From Clostridia bacterium (lineage in GTDB: Bacteria; Bacillota; Clostridia; Christensenellales; Christensenellaceae), in assembly GCA_017439085.1 (NCBI GenBank), contig JAFRTU010000007.1:62001-126000 (forward strand): 64,000 nt of DNA, given 5' to 3'. The translations under genes were made by a program, and so were the position numbers. The notes beneath the pieces are model-generated. The model saw nothing but the letters and a program-made list of their open reading frames with translations, did not search any database and was not told where the DNA came from. Shown here piece by piece: positions 1 through 8,353 of the stretch (the stretch's first letter is position 1; each line of letters begins with the position of its first letter).

Positions 1-1145
1 GGCTCGAATGGGCAAGATTCAGAAGCGAATCCACGGTGAGCTACATAGATATCATGGTAAAGGCTTTAAAGGGAGCCGGCGTCACGGTACCGGTATGTCA
101 TGACTTTGAAGGCGGTACGATAAACAAGGCATTCAATCCGTTCGATGTGGCTGAAACGGTCGATTTCGTGGCTTACAACAACTATCCCGTCTGGGGCGGT
201 CAGAGAGCACCCATGAGTGACAGCGACATCTGTTTCACAGTGGATTTTGCAAGGGGCTTCAAGAGAGATGCCATATGGATCACGGAATCCATAATGGGAG
301 CCCAGGGCCATAACGACATCGGTTATGCACCGAAACCGGGAGAAGCAAAGAAATGGGCACTCGAATCCCTGGATCACGGAGTCAAGTCCCTTATATTCTT
401 CAGGTTCAGAGGCTTCACAAAGGGTGCAGAACAGTTCTGTTTCGGCATACTTGACCCGGACAATGTGAAGAGGAGAAGGTTCTACGAGACACAGGAGTTC
501 TTCAGTGAAGCAAAACAGAGACCGTTTGAATACCCGAAGAGCAGAGTCTGCATAGTCTATGACTATGATTCAAAGAGCTCCATGCAGATACAGAGGCAGT
601 CAGACGCCTTCTCCTACGAGCAGGAGTGCATGAAACTGTATAACCAGATGTACAGGAGAGGCATGAATTGCGACGTGATCGATTCCAAGGCCGATTTCTC
701 AATGTATGAGACCGTTATACTCCCGTATATGATAATAATGGATGACGGTTTCAGGGAGAGGTTGGAGCGATTCGTTTCTGAAGGCGGAAAGGTAGTGATG
801 ACTCCGAGGACAGCATGGAAGGACAGGGACAACAATCTGGTGTTCGGAAAGAGGCTTCCTGTAGATCTTACGGATATAACGGGTTGCATGATAGAGGAGC
901 ATGAAGCTCTTCTCTCGGGAGTGACATCCCCCTGTGATTTCGACGGAAAAGAAGGAAAGGGCTATATATTCGAAGAGCTCCTTACTTTAAAGGGCGGAAA
1001 AAAACTGATCGCCTGGAAAGACAATCAGTTCGGAGATTTCGCCGCTGCAGTCGAGAACGTTTACGGAAAGGGGAGATGCTATTATCTCGGCAGCTCCTTT
1101 GACGAGGATACGCTCACAAGACTGTTCGATCTGATATTAAACTGA
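1..1145 (+). CDS. Beta-galactosidase, GH42 family (5' end outside window)
   Basis: Carboxy-terminal part of a family 42 glycoside hydrolase, usually cytoplasmic enzymes that remove terminal beta-D-galactose. The frame is open to the left edge (first full codon at base 3), so the start and the first half of the TIM barrel are missing; about 380 residues are visible. Seen: WITESIMG, whose Glu fits the family nucleophile, then the typical stretch FFRFRGFTKGAEQF near base 400, followed by a flavodoxin-like trimerisation domain (about bases 530-950) and a short tail. The stop codon is 2 bases from the stop of the opposing dipeptidase gene. The natural substrate (lactose or plant galactan fragments) cannot be told. 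Confidence 0.88.
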   Translation, partial: LEWARFRSESTVSYIDIMVKALKGAGVTVPVCHDFEGGTINKAFNPFDVAETVDFVAYNNYPVWGGQRAPMSDSDICFTVDFARGFKRDAIWITESIMGAQGHNDIGYAPKPGEAKKWALESLDHGVKSLIFFRFRGFTKGAEQFCFGILDPDNVKRRRFYETQEFFSEAKQRPFEYPKSRVCIVYDYDSKSSMQIQRQSDAFSYEQECMKLYNQMYRRGMNCDVIDSKADFSMYETVILPYMIIMDDGFRERLERFVSEGGKVVMTPRTAWKDRDNNLVFGKRLPVDLTDITGCMIEEHEALLSGVTSPCDFDGKEGKGYIFEELLTLKGGKKLIAWKDNQFGDFAAAVENVYGKGRCYYLGSSFDEDTLTRLFDLILN

Positions 1146-1162
1146 CATCATAGAGTGATGTC
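1144..1162. other. Hairpin overlapping two convergent stop codons
   Basis: Perfect 7-bp inverted repeat GACATCA / TGATGTC with a 5-base loop, covering the stop codons of both the GH42 gene and the opposing dipeptidase gene. It has no T-run on either side, so it is not a textbook terminator; it may stabilise the 3' ends of both messages. Confidence 0.4.
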
Positions 1163-2116
1163 TCTGATGACCCTCTCGGCATTGCCGTGGAACAGAAGCT
1201 CAACATCGTCTTCGCTCCAGCCCCTTGCCCTGAGGGCATCATTTAGTTTATGGAGATCAAGAGGATCCCTGATCTCAAGCTCTCCCTGTATACCATCCCA
1301 GTCGGAGCCGAGTCCTATGACTTCCTTTCCTCCGAGATCGACTATGTGTTCTATATGTCTCACCATGTCGGAAACGAGGCTCCTCGTCTCGGAGAGCTCC
1401 TTTCCGAGGAACGGCGGATTGTAGTTGAGTCCTATGAAGCCTCCCTTGTCGGCCAGCTTTCTTATCATGTCATCAGTGAGGTTTCTCGGGTGCGGAGTAA
1501 GAGCTCTGGCACAGGAGTGGCTTGCAACGAATGGCTTTTTTGTGATGTCGCAGATATCGTAGAAACCGCCGTCGTTCAGATGGGAGACATCTATGATGAT
1601 CCCGAGCTCATTCATGACCTCTATGGCTTCCTTTCCGAATTCCTTAAGTCCCTTGTTCATGAGCTCACTGTCGGTGGAGTTAGGATATCCGAAGCAGTTC
1701 TCACCGTTCCATGTGAGCGAGATAAGGCAGTATCCCATATCCCTGTACTTCTTCAGGTTCTCCATCTTTCCGTCTATCATCCTGCCGTCTTCAAACGTCA
1801 TGAAGGCGGACATCTTTCCGTTCTTCAGATTCTCCATATATGAGGAATAGTCTGTTGCGAGAGCTATTATATCCTTATTCTTCTCCAGCTCGGCTGTAAG
1901 CGCCTCATACAGGTTAGCCCTGTATTCCTCATCCGATATGTCCATGCGTTCCCTCGGGGGCAGGAAGGTGGCAAAGAACTGGGCCCCTGCACCTGCTTCC
2001 TTCATCCTTCTGAAGTCTACTGATCTTCCTATCGAAGACGTGTCAAAAAGACTCTGTCCCTCGTATCCGTGGTAATACATCATCAGCGTATCGCAGTGAA
2101 AGTCTATGTATCTCAT
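1148..2116 (-). CDS. Membrane-type dipeptidase, peptidase family M19
   Basis: Zinc dipeptidase of the renal dipeptidase family (322 residues, a normal length), which cleaves dipeptides, including D-residue ones in some members. Visible metal-site motifs in family order: DFHCDTL near the amino end, EDGRM, DVSHL, ASHSCARAL, then the substrate-loop stretch TPHPRNLTDD and the terminal GLGSDWDG. There is no signal peptide, so it is cytoplasmic. The start has an AAAGGAG ribosome site about 8 bases ahead. It stands alone on the minus strand, divergent from the SDR gene and convergent with the galactosidase gene. Physiological substrate unknown. Confidence 0.92.
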   Translation of the reverse strand: MRYIDFHCDTLMMYYHGYEGQSLFDTSSIGRSVDFRRMKEAGAGAQFFATFLPPRERMDISDEEYRANLYEALTAELEKNKDIIALATDYSSYMENLKNGKMSAFMTFEDGRMIDGKMENLKKYRDMGYCLISLTWNGENCFGYPNSTDSELMNKGLKEFGKEAIEVMNELGIIIDVSHLNDGGFYDICDITKKPFVASHSCARALTPHPRNLTDDMIRKLADKGGFIGLNYNPPFLGKELSETRSLVSDMVRHIEHIVDLGGKEVIGLGSDWDGIQGELEIRDPLDLHKLNDALRARGWSEDDVELLFHGNAERVIRDITL

Positions 2117-2215
2117 AAGTAAAACTCCTTTAAGTCCGTTTTATATCATTTTATAGGCTCATAAATCATTTCACAATAAGCGCGTTGTCCTTTAAAATAA
2201 ACTAGAGGTGATTAT

Positions 2216-2995
2216 ATGGGACTAAATAAGGTCGAATACGGTCTCGTCACGGGTGCCAGTTCCGGACTCGGTAGGGAGTTCGTAAGGCAGCTCGCAGAGA
2301 CGAAACGTTACAGGATAGTGGCAGTTGCCAGAAGAGAAGACAAGCTTAAAGAGCTTCAGGAAACATTCGGAGAACTCGTCATCCCGCTGAAGGCTGACGT
2401 GACATCGGATGAGTTCAGGGCAGGACTTGAAGATCTTTTCACGAAATACGGATTCAGTGTCGTCATAAACAATGCGGGCTTCGGTCTCGCCGGCAGGTTC
2501 GAAGAGACTGACGCTGACAGGGAGCAGCAGATGATAGACACGAACGTAAAGGCTCTCCAGACCGTAACCAAGACCGCTGTCAGACACATGAAGGACAGAG
2601 GAGGACATATACTTAACGTCGCTTCCTCCGCAGGTTTCTTTCCCGGCGGTGCCTATATGGCGACATATTATGCTTCGAAGGCTTACGTGCTCTCCCTTAC
2701 GAATGCCATCCATGAGGAGCTAAGACAGGATAAGAGCCCGTTATATATCGGGTCATTGTGTCCGGGACCCGTGGATACGGAGTTCAATGATGTAGCGAAC
2801 GTAAAATTCTCACTTAAAGGCATTACTGCCGAGTACTGCGTCAGGTATGCGCTGAAAAAGATGTTTAATGGCAAGAGAGAGATAATCCCGACATTCAGGA
2901 TGAAAGCTCTCATATTCCTTACAAGACTTGCTCCGAGGAGCAGGATACTGAAGTTCACGGCAGGAGCACAGCGCTCCAAGATAGAAAGGAGATAG
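2216..2995 (+). CDS. SDR family oxidoreductase
   Basis: Classical short-chain dehydrogenase/reductase of 259 residues. The Rossmann glycine motif GASSGLG lies near residue 13, NNAGFG near residue 89, and the catalytic pair YYASK near residue 151 with the Ser of NVASSAGF before it. The carboxy end (residues 230-259) is basic and of the kind seen in the DltE/YqjQ-like subgroup that acts on lipid or ketone substrates; the substrate cannot be read out. An AGAGGTG ribosome site precedes the ATG. It heads a tight rightward run with the next three genes (gaps of 1-3 bases or short overlaps), suggesting one transcript. Confidence 0.9.
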   Translation: MGLNKVEYGLVTGASSGLGREFVRQLAETKRYRIVAVARREDKLKELQETFGELVIPLKADVTSDEFRAGLEDLFTKYGFSVVINNAGFGLAGRFEETDADREQQMIDTNVKALQTVTKTAVRHMKDRGGHILNVASSAGFFPGGAYMATYYASKAYVLSLTNAIHEELRQDKSPLYIGSLCPGPVDTEFNDVANVKFSLKGITAEYCVRYALKKMFNGKREIIPTFRMKALIFLTRLAPRSRILKFTAGAQRSKIERR

Positions 2996-2998
2996 ACT

Positions 2999-3430
2999 AT
3001 GGAATACGGTAATTCGTTAACAAAGAAAAAAGTCGAACAGATGACTGATCATGAGCTCCTTATGCTCATGGCTAAAAATTCAAGCAGTCAGAAGAAGATG
3101 CAGATAATGACTCTTATCACCCTTGTAATACTGACGGTTTCGATCATCGTATCTGTGGTCCTCATCGTACCGAAGTTGAACAGGACTCTTGAAGACATGA
3201 GTACCCTTGCCGTCTCTCTGCACGATATAGTGGACGACATTGAGATCTCCCTTGAGAACGTAAGGACGATGGCAGACAGCATCACGAAGACCGTGAATGA
3301 CAACTCGGAGGCTCTTGGAGAAGCGATAACAAAGATCAGCAAGATAGATTTCGAGACACTGAACAAGGCAATAAACGATCTTGCAAAGATAGTCGGTCCT
3401 CTTGCAAAACTCTTCGGAGGCGGAAAATGA
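2999..3430 (+). CDS. Small membrane-anchored coiled-coil protein
   Basis: Unrecognised protein of 143 residues. Residues 1-35 are charged and cytoplasmic in character, one strong transmembrane helix spans about residues 37-60, and the remaining 80 residues form a predicted long amphipathic helix with regular hydrophobic heptads (SLHDIVDDIEISLENV and similar), ending in GGGK. This topology resembles small DUF948-like or chemoreceptor-stalk-like proteins but without their signature motifs. It sits 3 bases after the SDR gene and just before the LD-carboxypeptidase gene, so it is probably co-transcribed with them; an envelope role is only an inference. Confidence 0.75.
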   Translation: MEYGNSLTKKKVEQMTDHELLMLMAKNSSSQKKMQIMTLITLVILTVSIIVSVVLIVPKLNRTLEDMSTLAVSLHDIVDDIEISLENVRTMADSITKTVNDNSEALGEAITKISKIDFETLNKAINDLAKIVGPLAKLFGGGK

Positions 3431-3431
3431 T

Positions 3432-4472
3432 ATGAGGATACCCAAATTCATAAAGAAAGGTGACACTATAGGACTCGCAGCTCCTTCTTTCGGTATTTCA
3501 ACAGAACCTTATATAACAAGACTCGAGGCCGCTGTCTCCAAGTTCAGGGCTCTAGGCTACAATGTCATGATGGTCCCGAGCTGCATGAAGAACCTCGGAA
3601 CATGTCTCTCAAATCTGCCTGAGATAGCTGCAAGGGAGCTTATGGACATATATCTCGATGACAGGGTCGACGCGGTAATATCAGTAGGTGGCGGAGAGCT
3701 CATGTGCGAGACTATCTCCCATGTGGATTTCAGAAGGCTCTGTGAAGCAAAGCCGAAATGGTATATGGGATATTCAGACAATACAAACTTCATATATCCG
3801 ATGCTGACCCTGGGGGACGTGGCTGGAATATATGGCCCGTGTGCACCGGGATTCGGTAAGCCCTGGGAAGGGACAGAAAATCTTTCGTTCGCTCTTCTTG
3901 AAGGCAGAGATCTTACTGTAAAAGGCTTCGATATGTTCGAGTCTCCCGAATACGACGATGAGGATCCGCTCCGCAGATATCATTTTGATACCAAAAAGGA
4001 ACTGACGCTCTATGCACCGGTCAACGGAAAGCTCCTGAAAACTGATGAAGTCATGATGGAAGGCGTGCTCTCAGGGGGATGTCTCGATATACTCATCAAT
4101 CTTTCCGGCACCAGATTCGACGGTACACAGGAATTCCTCGACAGGCATGAGAAGGTGATCCTCGTCATGGAAGCCTGCGACCTCACTCCTCTCGACATAA
4201 GAAGGGGACTCTGGCAGCTTCGTGAAAGAGGCTGGATGAGGAACCTCATAGGCATAGTCTTCGGAAGGCCCCTTAATGCCTTTAACATGGATCAGTTCGG
4301 AGTCGACAGGTTCACTGCATGTCTGCCGTTGCTGGAGGACTTGGGAGTCCCCGTGATCTTCGACGCGGATATAGGTCACATTGACCCGATGGTACCCATT
4401 ATCATGGGAGCCGATACAGTCGTCACGGCTAAAGGGAATGACATCACATTCGACATGAGGAGACTCGGATGA
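3432..4472 (+). CDS. LD-carboxypeptidase, S66 family (MccF-like)
   Basis: Serine peptidase of family S66, whose members trim the terminal D-Ala from muropeptide tetrapeptides (LdcA) or inactivate microcin C-like compounds (MccF). The start chosen is the ATG that gives MRIPKFIKKGDTIGL, with GGAGG 11 bases upstream; an earlier in-frame ATG would overlap the previous gene by 29 bases and has no good ribosome site. Visible: the family opening GDTIGLAAPSFG, the nucleophile elbow GYSDNTNF, and YGPCAPGFG. At 346 residues it matches the MccF-like branch better than the about 300-residue LdcA branch. No signal peptide. Placement with membrane proteins fits peptidoglycan recycling, but immunity to a peptide-nucleotide antibiotic is possible. 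Confidence 0.87.
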   Translation: MRIPKFIKKGDTIGLAAPSFGISTEPYITRLEAAVSKFRALGYNVMMVPSCMKNLGTCLSNLPEIAARELMDIYLDDRVDAVISVGGGELMCETISHVDFRRLCEAKPKWYMGYSDNTNFIYPMLTLGDVAGIYGPCAPGFGKPWEGTENLSFALLEGRDLTVKGFDMFESPEYDDEDPLRRYHFDTKKELTLYAPVNGKLLKTDEVMMEGVLSGGCLDILINLSGTRFDGTQEFLDRHEKVILVMEACDLTPLDIRRGLWQLRERGWMRNLIGIVFGRPLNAFNMDQFGVDRFTACLPLLEDLGVPVIFDADIGHIDPMVPIIMGADTVVTAKGNDITFDMRRLG

Positions 4473-4930
4473 ACATTTATACACTGACGTTCTTTTTTAC
4501 GATGATGATCTTCATAGGGCTGTTCCTTGTATTCAGAAAGCAGACCGTCAAAGTCATAACCAAGGATGAGCTTAATGGCATAACGGCAGTAAGAGCCGTC
4601 AGGATACCCTGGGAGACTTATCATATCGATAAGAAGGATACAAAGAAGGACGTATTCGGGAACAGCGTGAAGCTCTCGGAATATGAATGGAACTATGACG
4701 GAAAGGGCTATAATGCATCCTTTTACGGAGAAGACACATATATCTTCGATACGCCTTATGCAGAGGGAGCCGGAAATGACGAGATAGATCTTCTTGTAAA
4801 CGCAAAGACAGGAAAGCCCGTGATGGTAAGGGACATTACCCTGAATAACGGAAGAGTCATAGGGCTTTTCGTGATAAGTCTCATAGCAGGGCTCATATTA
4901 GCTTATTTTTTAATGAAAATCATAGGGTGA
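4469..4930 (+). CDS. Hypothetical membrane protein with two terminal helices
   Basis: Unrecognised 153-residue protein. A hydrophobic helix occupies about residues 3-22 and another about residues 130-150; between them is a soluble stretch of about 100 residues rich in beta-strand-like alternation (DEIDLLVNAKTGKPVMV). The layout suggests a hairpin of two membrane helices displaying one small domain. The gene overlaps the LD-carboxypeptidase stop by 4 bases (ATGA), so translation is coupled to it. Confidence 0.7.
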   Translation: MNIYTLTFFFTMMIFIGLFLVFRKQTVKVITKDELNGITAVRAVRIPWETYHIDKKDTKKDVFGNSVKLSEYEWNYDGKGYNASFYGEDTYIFDTPYAEGAGNDEIDLLVNAKTGKPVMVRDITLNNGRVIGLFVISLIAGLILAYFLMKIIG

Positions 4931-5006
4931 CGTGCAACATTCTCTGTTTTCGAATTGTATATATAGCAGAGAACAGTTTAAAGACTGGAAAAGGAGAATG
5001 AAAATC

Positions 5007-5501
5007 ATGTTAAAAAAGATCGTTTTAATCCTTCTGGCTGTATCCGTGATGATGCTCGGTGCATGCGGAAAGAAGGCGGAAAAGGAAGAATCAGCGGGAA
5101 TGACCCAGATACCGAACCCCCTTAAGGAATTCGATACTTTTGAGGAAGCTGCAAAGGATGCCGGAATGAACGTGAAATTTCCTGAGACCGTAAAGGGATT
5201 GAAACAGGAGACGTTCATCACCATCAAAAGCGCAGACATACTCGAAGTGAGATACGGTGACAATAAGATATACATCAGGGTCTCCGGCAGCGGAGATGAC
5301 ATCTCGGGAGACTATAACGAATACAAGTGGTCTGCCTCCATGGATAAGGACGGATATAAGTTCACCGCTTACGGAGAAAGCGATACCGCTTTCACGAAGG
5401 TGACCGGAGAAAAGGACGGCCACGTCTATTCCATAACATCGGAAGAGACGATGAGCATTGACGAGATCAAGGGAATAATCGACGCTATCATAATCGAATG
5501 A
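5007..5501 (+). CDS. Lipoprotein of unknown function
   Basis: Secreted lipoprotein of 164 residues. The start chosen is the ATG giving MLKKIVLILLAVSVMMLGAC, with AGGAG about 10 bases ahead; another ATG 9 bases earlier lies almost on top of the ribosome site. The lipobox is LGAC with the modified Cys at position 20, followed by a charged linker. The mature part is about 140 residues, with alternating strands after DTFEEAAKDAGM, resembling a small DUF4367-like beta domain, but I cannot assign a family. It is followed by a strong terminator. Confidence 0.78.
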   Translation: MLKKIVLILLAVSVMMLGACGKKAEKEESAGMTQIPNPLKEFDTFEEAAKDAGMNVKFPETVKGLKQETFITIKSADILEVRYGDNKIYIRVSGSGDDISGDYNEYKWSASMDKDGYKFTAYGESDTAFTKVTGEKDGHVYSITSEETMSIDEIKGIIDAIIIE

Positions 5502-5520
5502 CAGGACAGATAAGAAATAC

Positions 5521-5550
5521 GGACGGACCGGAAAAGGCCCGTCCATTTTT
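5521..5550 (+). terminator. Rho-independent terminator after the lipoprotein gene
   Basis: GGACGG pairs with CCGTCC, with a further CC/GG pairing inside, followed by ATTTTTT. It ends the rightward run that begins with the SDR gene. Confidence 0.85.
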
Positions 5551-5610
5551 TATGAGAAAGCTTTCCACGTAATGTTATAATCTATCTATAAACAGGAAAG
5601 GATCACACTT

Positions 5611-6510
5611 ATGAAGATACTGGATTTCGGCTCCATAAATCTGGACTTTACATATCAGGTGGACCATCATGTGAAGACCGGAGAGACAATAACCTCTCTG
5701 AACAGGACCGTTTTCCCGGGAGGCAAGGGATATAACCAGGCCGTTGCTCTCGGAAGAGCCGGTGCAGAGGGCGTCTTTTTCGCCTGCAGGCTCGGAAAGG
5801 ACGGGGATTTCCTGATCCCGATATGCAGTGATGCCGGAGTAGATACGAGATACATGGAGATCACGGATCTTCCTACAGGCCAGGGCATCATCCAGCTGAA
5901 CAGGGAGGGGGACAACTGCATAATACTATTTCCGTCAGCCAACAGATCCATAGACGAGGAATTTGCCGACAGGGTGCTGGAGGGTTTTACCTGCGGTGAT
6001 CTGCTCCTTCTGCAGAACGAGATCAGTTCCCTTTCATATATCATCGACAGGGCCTATGAAAAGGGCATGAGGATCGTCATGAATCCTTCACCTTTCGATT
6101 TCAGACTGAAAGAATGCGATCTCACTAAGATAGGCATATTCATGATTAACGAGACAGAGGGGAACCAGCTCACCGGCAAGGACGATCCTGAAGAGATACT
6201 CGATGCATTGAAGGAACTGTATCCTGAAACAGAGATAATCCTGACGCTGGGGGAGAAAGGTTCTGTGTATTCATATAAGGACAAGAGGATATACCAGAGC
6301 GCATATGAAGTGGTCCCCGTCGATACTACGGCAGCAGGAGACACCTTCACCGGATATTATCTTGCTTCCCTCCTCAAGGGACTCAGCATAGAGGAGTGTC
6401 TTGATACTGCATCAAAGGCTTCAGCCATGTCCGTCACCGTTAAAGGAGCGATCCCCTCTATCCCTCTGTATAAGGACGTAATGGCTTCCGATATCCGTAA
6501 GAGAGGCTGA
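5611..6510 (+). CDS. PfkB family carbohydrate kinase (ribokinase-like)
   Basis: ATP-dependent sugar kinase of the ribokinase/PfkB fold, 299 residues. Visible: the amino-terminal sugar-binding motif FPGGKGYNQAVALGRAG at about residues 35-51 and the carboxy-terminal signature TTAAGDTFTGYY with the catalytic Asp near residue 246 and the anion hole AAGD. The GGKGxNQA form and the length are typical of ribokinases, but other substrates occur in the family. An AGGAAAGGATC ribosome site precedes the ATG. It is 3 bases from the YdcF-like gene; no ribose transporter is adjacent, so I leave the gene unnamed. Confidence 0.88.
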   Translation: MKILDFGSINLDFTYQVDHHVKTGETITSLNRTVFPGGKGYNQAVALGRAGAEGVFFACRLGKDGDFLIPICSDAGVDTRYMEITDLPTGQGIIQLNREGDNCIILFPSANRSIDEEFADRVLEGFTCGDLLLLQNEISSLSYIIDRAYEKGMRIVMNPSPFDFRLKECDLTKIGIFMINETEGNQLTGKDDPEEILDALKELYPETEIILTLGEKGSVYSYKDKRIYQSAYEVVPVDTTAAGDTFTGYYLASLLKGLSIEECLDTASKASAMSVTVKGAIPSIPLYKDVMASDIRKRG

Positions 6511-6513
6511 CAG

Positions 6514-7257
6514 ATGGTCTTAGGGATTCAGCTTGTCCTTATAGCCGTTATATTTGCGATATACGGCATAATGGTGAAGAGGATCAAAAGCGGCACCCAT
6601 TTCTACAGGGTCTGGTTCATTATGGGAGGGATGCTCCTTATTATTGGCATCCTCCGGATACTCGGACTCTGGCAGAAGCTTCCCGGATATTTCAGATATA
6701 CGGTACTTGCACTGTGGCTCATATACCTGGCATTCTGTTTCATCGTATTTATAAAGGTCATACGGAGTTTCAGCCATAAGGTGCCGGGGGACCTCGACTA
6801 TATAATCGTTCTCGGAACTCAGATCAGGGAAGACGGTCCGAGCAAAGCTCTGTATTTCAGGCTTAAGAGAGCAAAAGAGTACCTTGACGATAATCCGCGT
6901 ACAAAGGTAATAGTTTCGGGCGGACAGGGGTATAATGAACCGATGACTGAAGCATCAGGGATGAAGAAATGGCTCACAGAGAATGGTATTGATGTTTCCA
7001 GGATCATATTGGAGGACAGATCGAAGACGACTCACGAGAACCTGTTGTTCTCCAGGGAACTGTTTGATCATGAGAACTTCTCATATGGCATTCTTTCCAG
7101 CAATTTCCATCTGTACAGGGCCTCTCTTCTGGCAAGGAAGCTGGGGCTTAGCGGTTTCAGCCTGATACCGGCATATACTACGCCTCTCTATCTGCCGCAC
7201 AATATGTTAAGGGAAGTATTTGCCTATATTGTCGGAAGATTCAAAGGGCATTTCTAG
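6514..7257 (+). CDS. YdcF/SanA family membrane protein (DUF218)
   Basis: Protein of 247 residues with three or more hydrophobic helices in the first 95 residues and a carboxy-terminal DUF218 domain. Domain hallmarks are visible: YIIVLGTQIREDGPS, VIVSGGQGYNEPMTEA, and EDRSKTTHENLLFS, followed by NFHLYRA. Members of this family (SanA, YdcF, ElyC) act in envelope maintenance or bind nucleotides; the biochemical activity is not settled. It lies between the sugar kinase and the AEC permease genes in one rightward run. Confidence 0.85.
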   Translation: MVLGIQLVLIAVIFAIYGIMVKRIKSGTHFYRVWFIMGGMLLIIGILRILGLWQKLPGYFRYTVLALWLIYLAFCFIVFIKVIRSFSHKVPGDLDYIIVLGTQIREDGPSKALYFRLKRAKEYLDDNPRTKVIVSGGQGYNEPMTEASGMKKWLTENGIDVSRIILEDRSKTTHENLLFSRELFDHENFSYGILSSNFHLYRASLLARKLGLSGFSLIPAYTTPLYLPHNMLREVFAYIVGRFKGHF

Positions 7258-7265
7258 GAGGACAT

Positions 7266-8276
7266 ATGTTATCCGTCATTTCGTATTCGTTCAACGCGAT
7301 AGCACCCATACTGATACTGATAATCATAGGATATACGGCAAAGAGGACGGGATTTCTCAACGATGCAACGGTAAAGCAGATGAACAGGTTCAATTTCAGG
7401 TTCTGCTTCCTTCCTCTCATGATCAAGAATCTCTATGATCTCAAAGGAGACTTCGGGATACCCTGGATGCTAATAGGGATAGTCATCCTGTCTCTCTGTG
7501 TGATAACGGTCGCCGGATATTTCGTAACGAAGGCTGTTACAAGGGATAAAAAGAGGATACCCGTGCTCATGATGAGCTCTTACAGGTCCAATTTCGCCAT
7601 AATCGGGATTGCTCTGTGTGAATCGCTTGCGGGAGCAGAAGGACTCCAGATGTGTTCCGTTTTCCAGCTTCCAAATATACTGTTCTTTAATATTTTAAGC
7701 GTTTCCGTGCTCAGCATCTTCTCTGAGGATAGCAAGGGCTTCGATATAAAGAGGATATTACGATCACTTATAACCAACCCGATAATGATAGGCCTTTTCA
7801 TTGGGTCTGTCATACTTATTGCAAGAGGATTCATTCCTAAGGATCTGAACGGAGATCCGGTCTTTACGATCGAAAAAGATCTTCCATGGCTCTTCACCGC
7901 ACTTTCATACATGGCCAGGACTGCGACACCTCTTGCGCTCGTGATCCTCGGTGCCCAGATGAATTTCGAGGAGATAGGGAGCTACAGAAAGGAACTTGTC
8001 GTAGGTGTCGTATTCAGACTTATAGTCGCTCCGCTCATAGGTTTCGGTATTGCGTTTGCAGCTCATGCGACAGGGCTCATAACTTTTACTCCCGGGACAG
8101 TAGCCATGATGGTAGCAGCTTACGGAACCCCTATGGCAGTGTCTTCCGTAGTAATGTGTTCGGAGATGGGAGCAGAAGAGAAACTGGCAGGACAGATAGT
8201 AGTCTGGAGCAGCATTCTCAGCATGATATCGCTCTTTGCGATCTGCGCGATACTTAGGGCAATGGGACTGCTGTAA
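7266..8276 (+). CDS. AEC family transporter (auxin efflux carrier-like)
   Basis: Membrane transporter of 336 residues with about ten hydrophobic helices in two five-helix halves, as in the AEC/MleP family that moves malate or other organic acids. Visible: the opening IAPILILIIIGYTAKRTGFL, the broken-helix region around PLALVILGAQM, and the carboxy-terminal YGTPMAVSSVVMCSEMG. A strong AGGAGG lies 4 bases before the ATG. Substrate unknown. Confidence 0.87.
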   Translation: MLSVISYSFNAIAPILILIIIGYTAKRTGFLNDATVKQMNRFNFRFCFLPLMIKNLYDLKGDFGIPWMLIGIVILSLCVITVAGYFVTKAVTRDKKRIPVLMMSSYRSNFAIIGIALCESLAGAEGLQMCSVFQLPNILFFNILSVSVLSIFSEDSKGFDIKRILRSLITNPIMIGLFIGSVILIARGFIPKDLNGDPVFTIEKDLPWLFTALSYMARTATPLALVILGAQMNFEEIGSYRKELVVGVVFRLIVAPLIGFGIAFAAHATGLITFTPGTVAMMVAAYGTPMAVSSVVMCSEMGAEEKLAGQIVVWSSILSMISLFAICAILRAMGLL

Positions 8277-8303
8277 GTTTTTCCGTATATCATAACTTTT
8301 AAT

Positions 8304-8335
8304 AAAAAAGGCCGGTGATCATATGTACACCGGTC
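8304..8335 (-). terminator. Terminator of the ketopantoate reductase-like gene
   Basis: CCGGTG / CACCGG stem with a 10-base loop; read on the minus strand it is followed by six T. On the plus strand the tail is weaker, so it serves mainly the minus-strand gene, possibly both. Confidence 0.75.
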
Positions 8336-8353
8336 TTCATATTTTCTGAGCTG

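Noticed and set aside
1250..1843. Plus-strand frame inside the dipeptidase gene
   Set aside because: Opposite a gene with all M19 metal motifs; no independent support.
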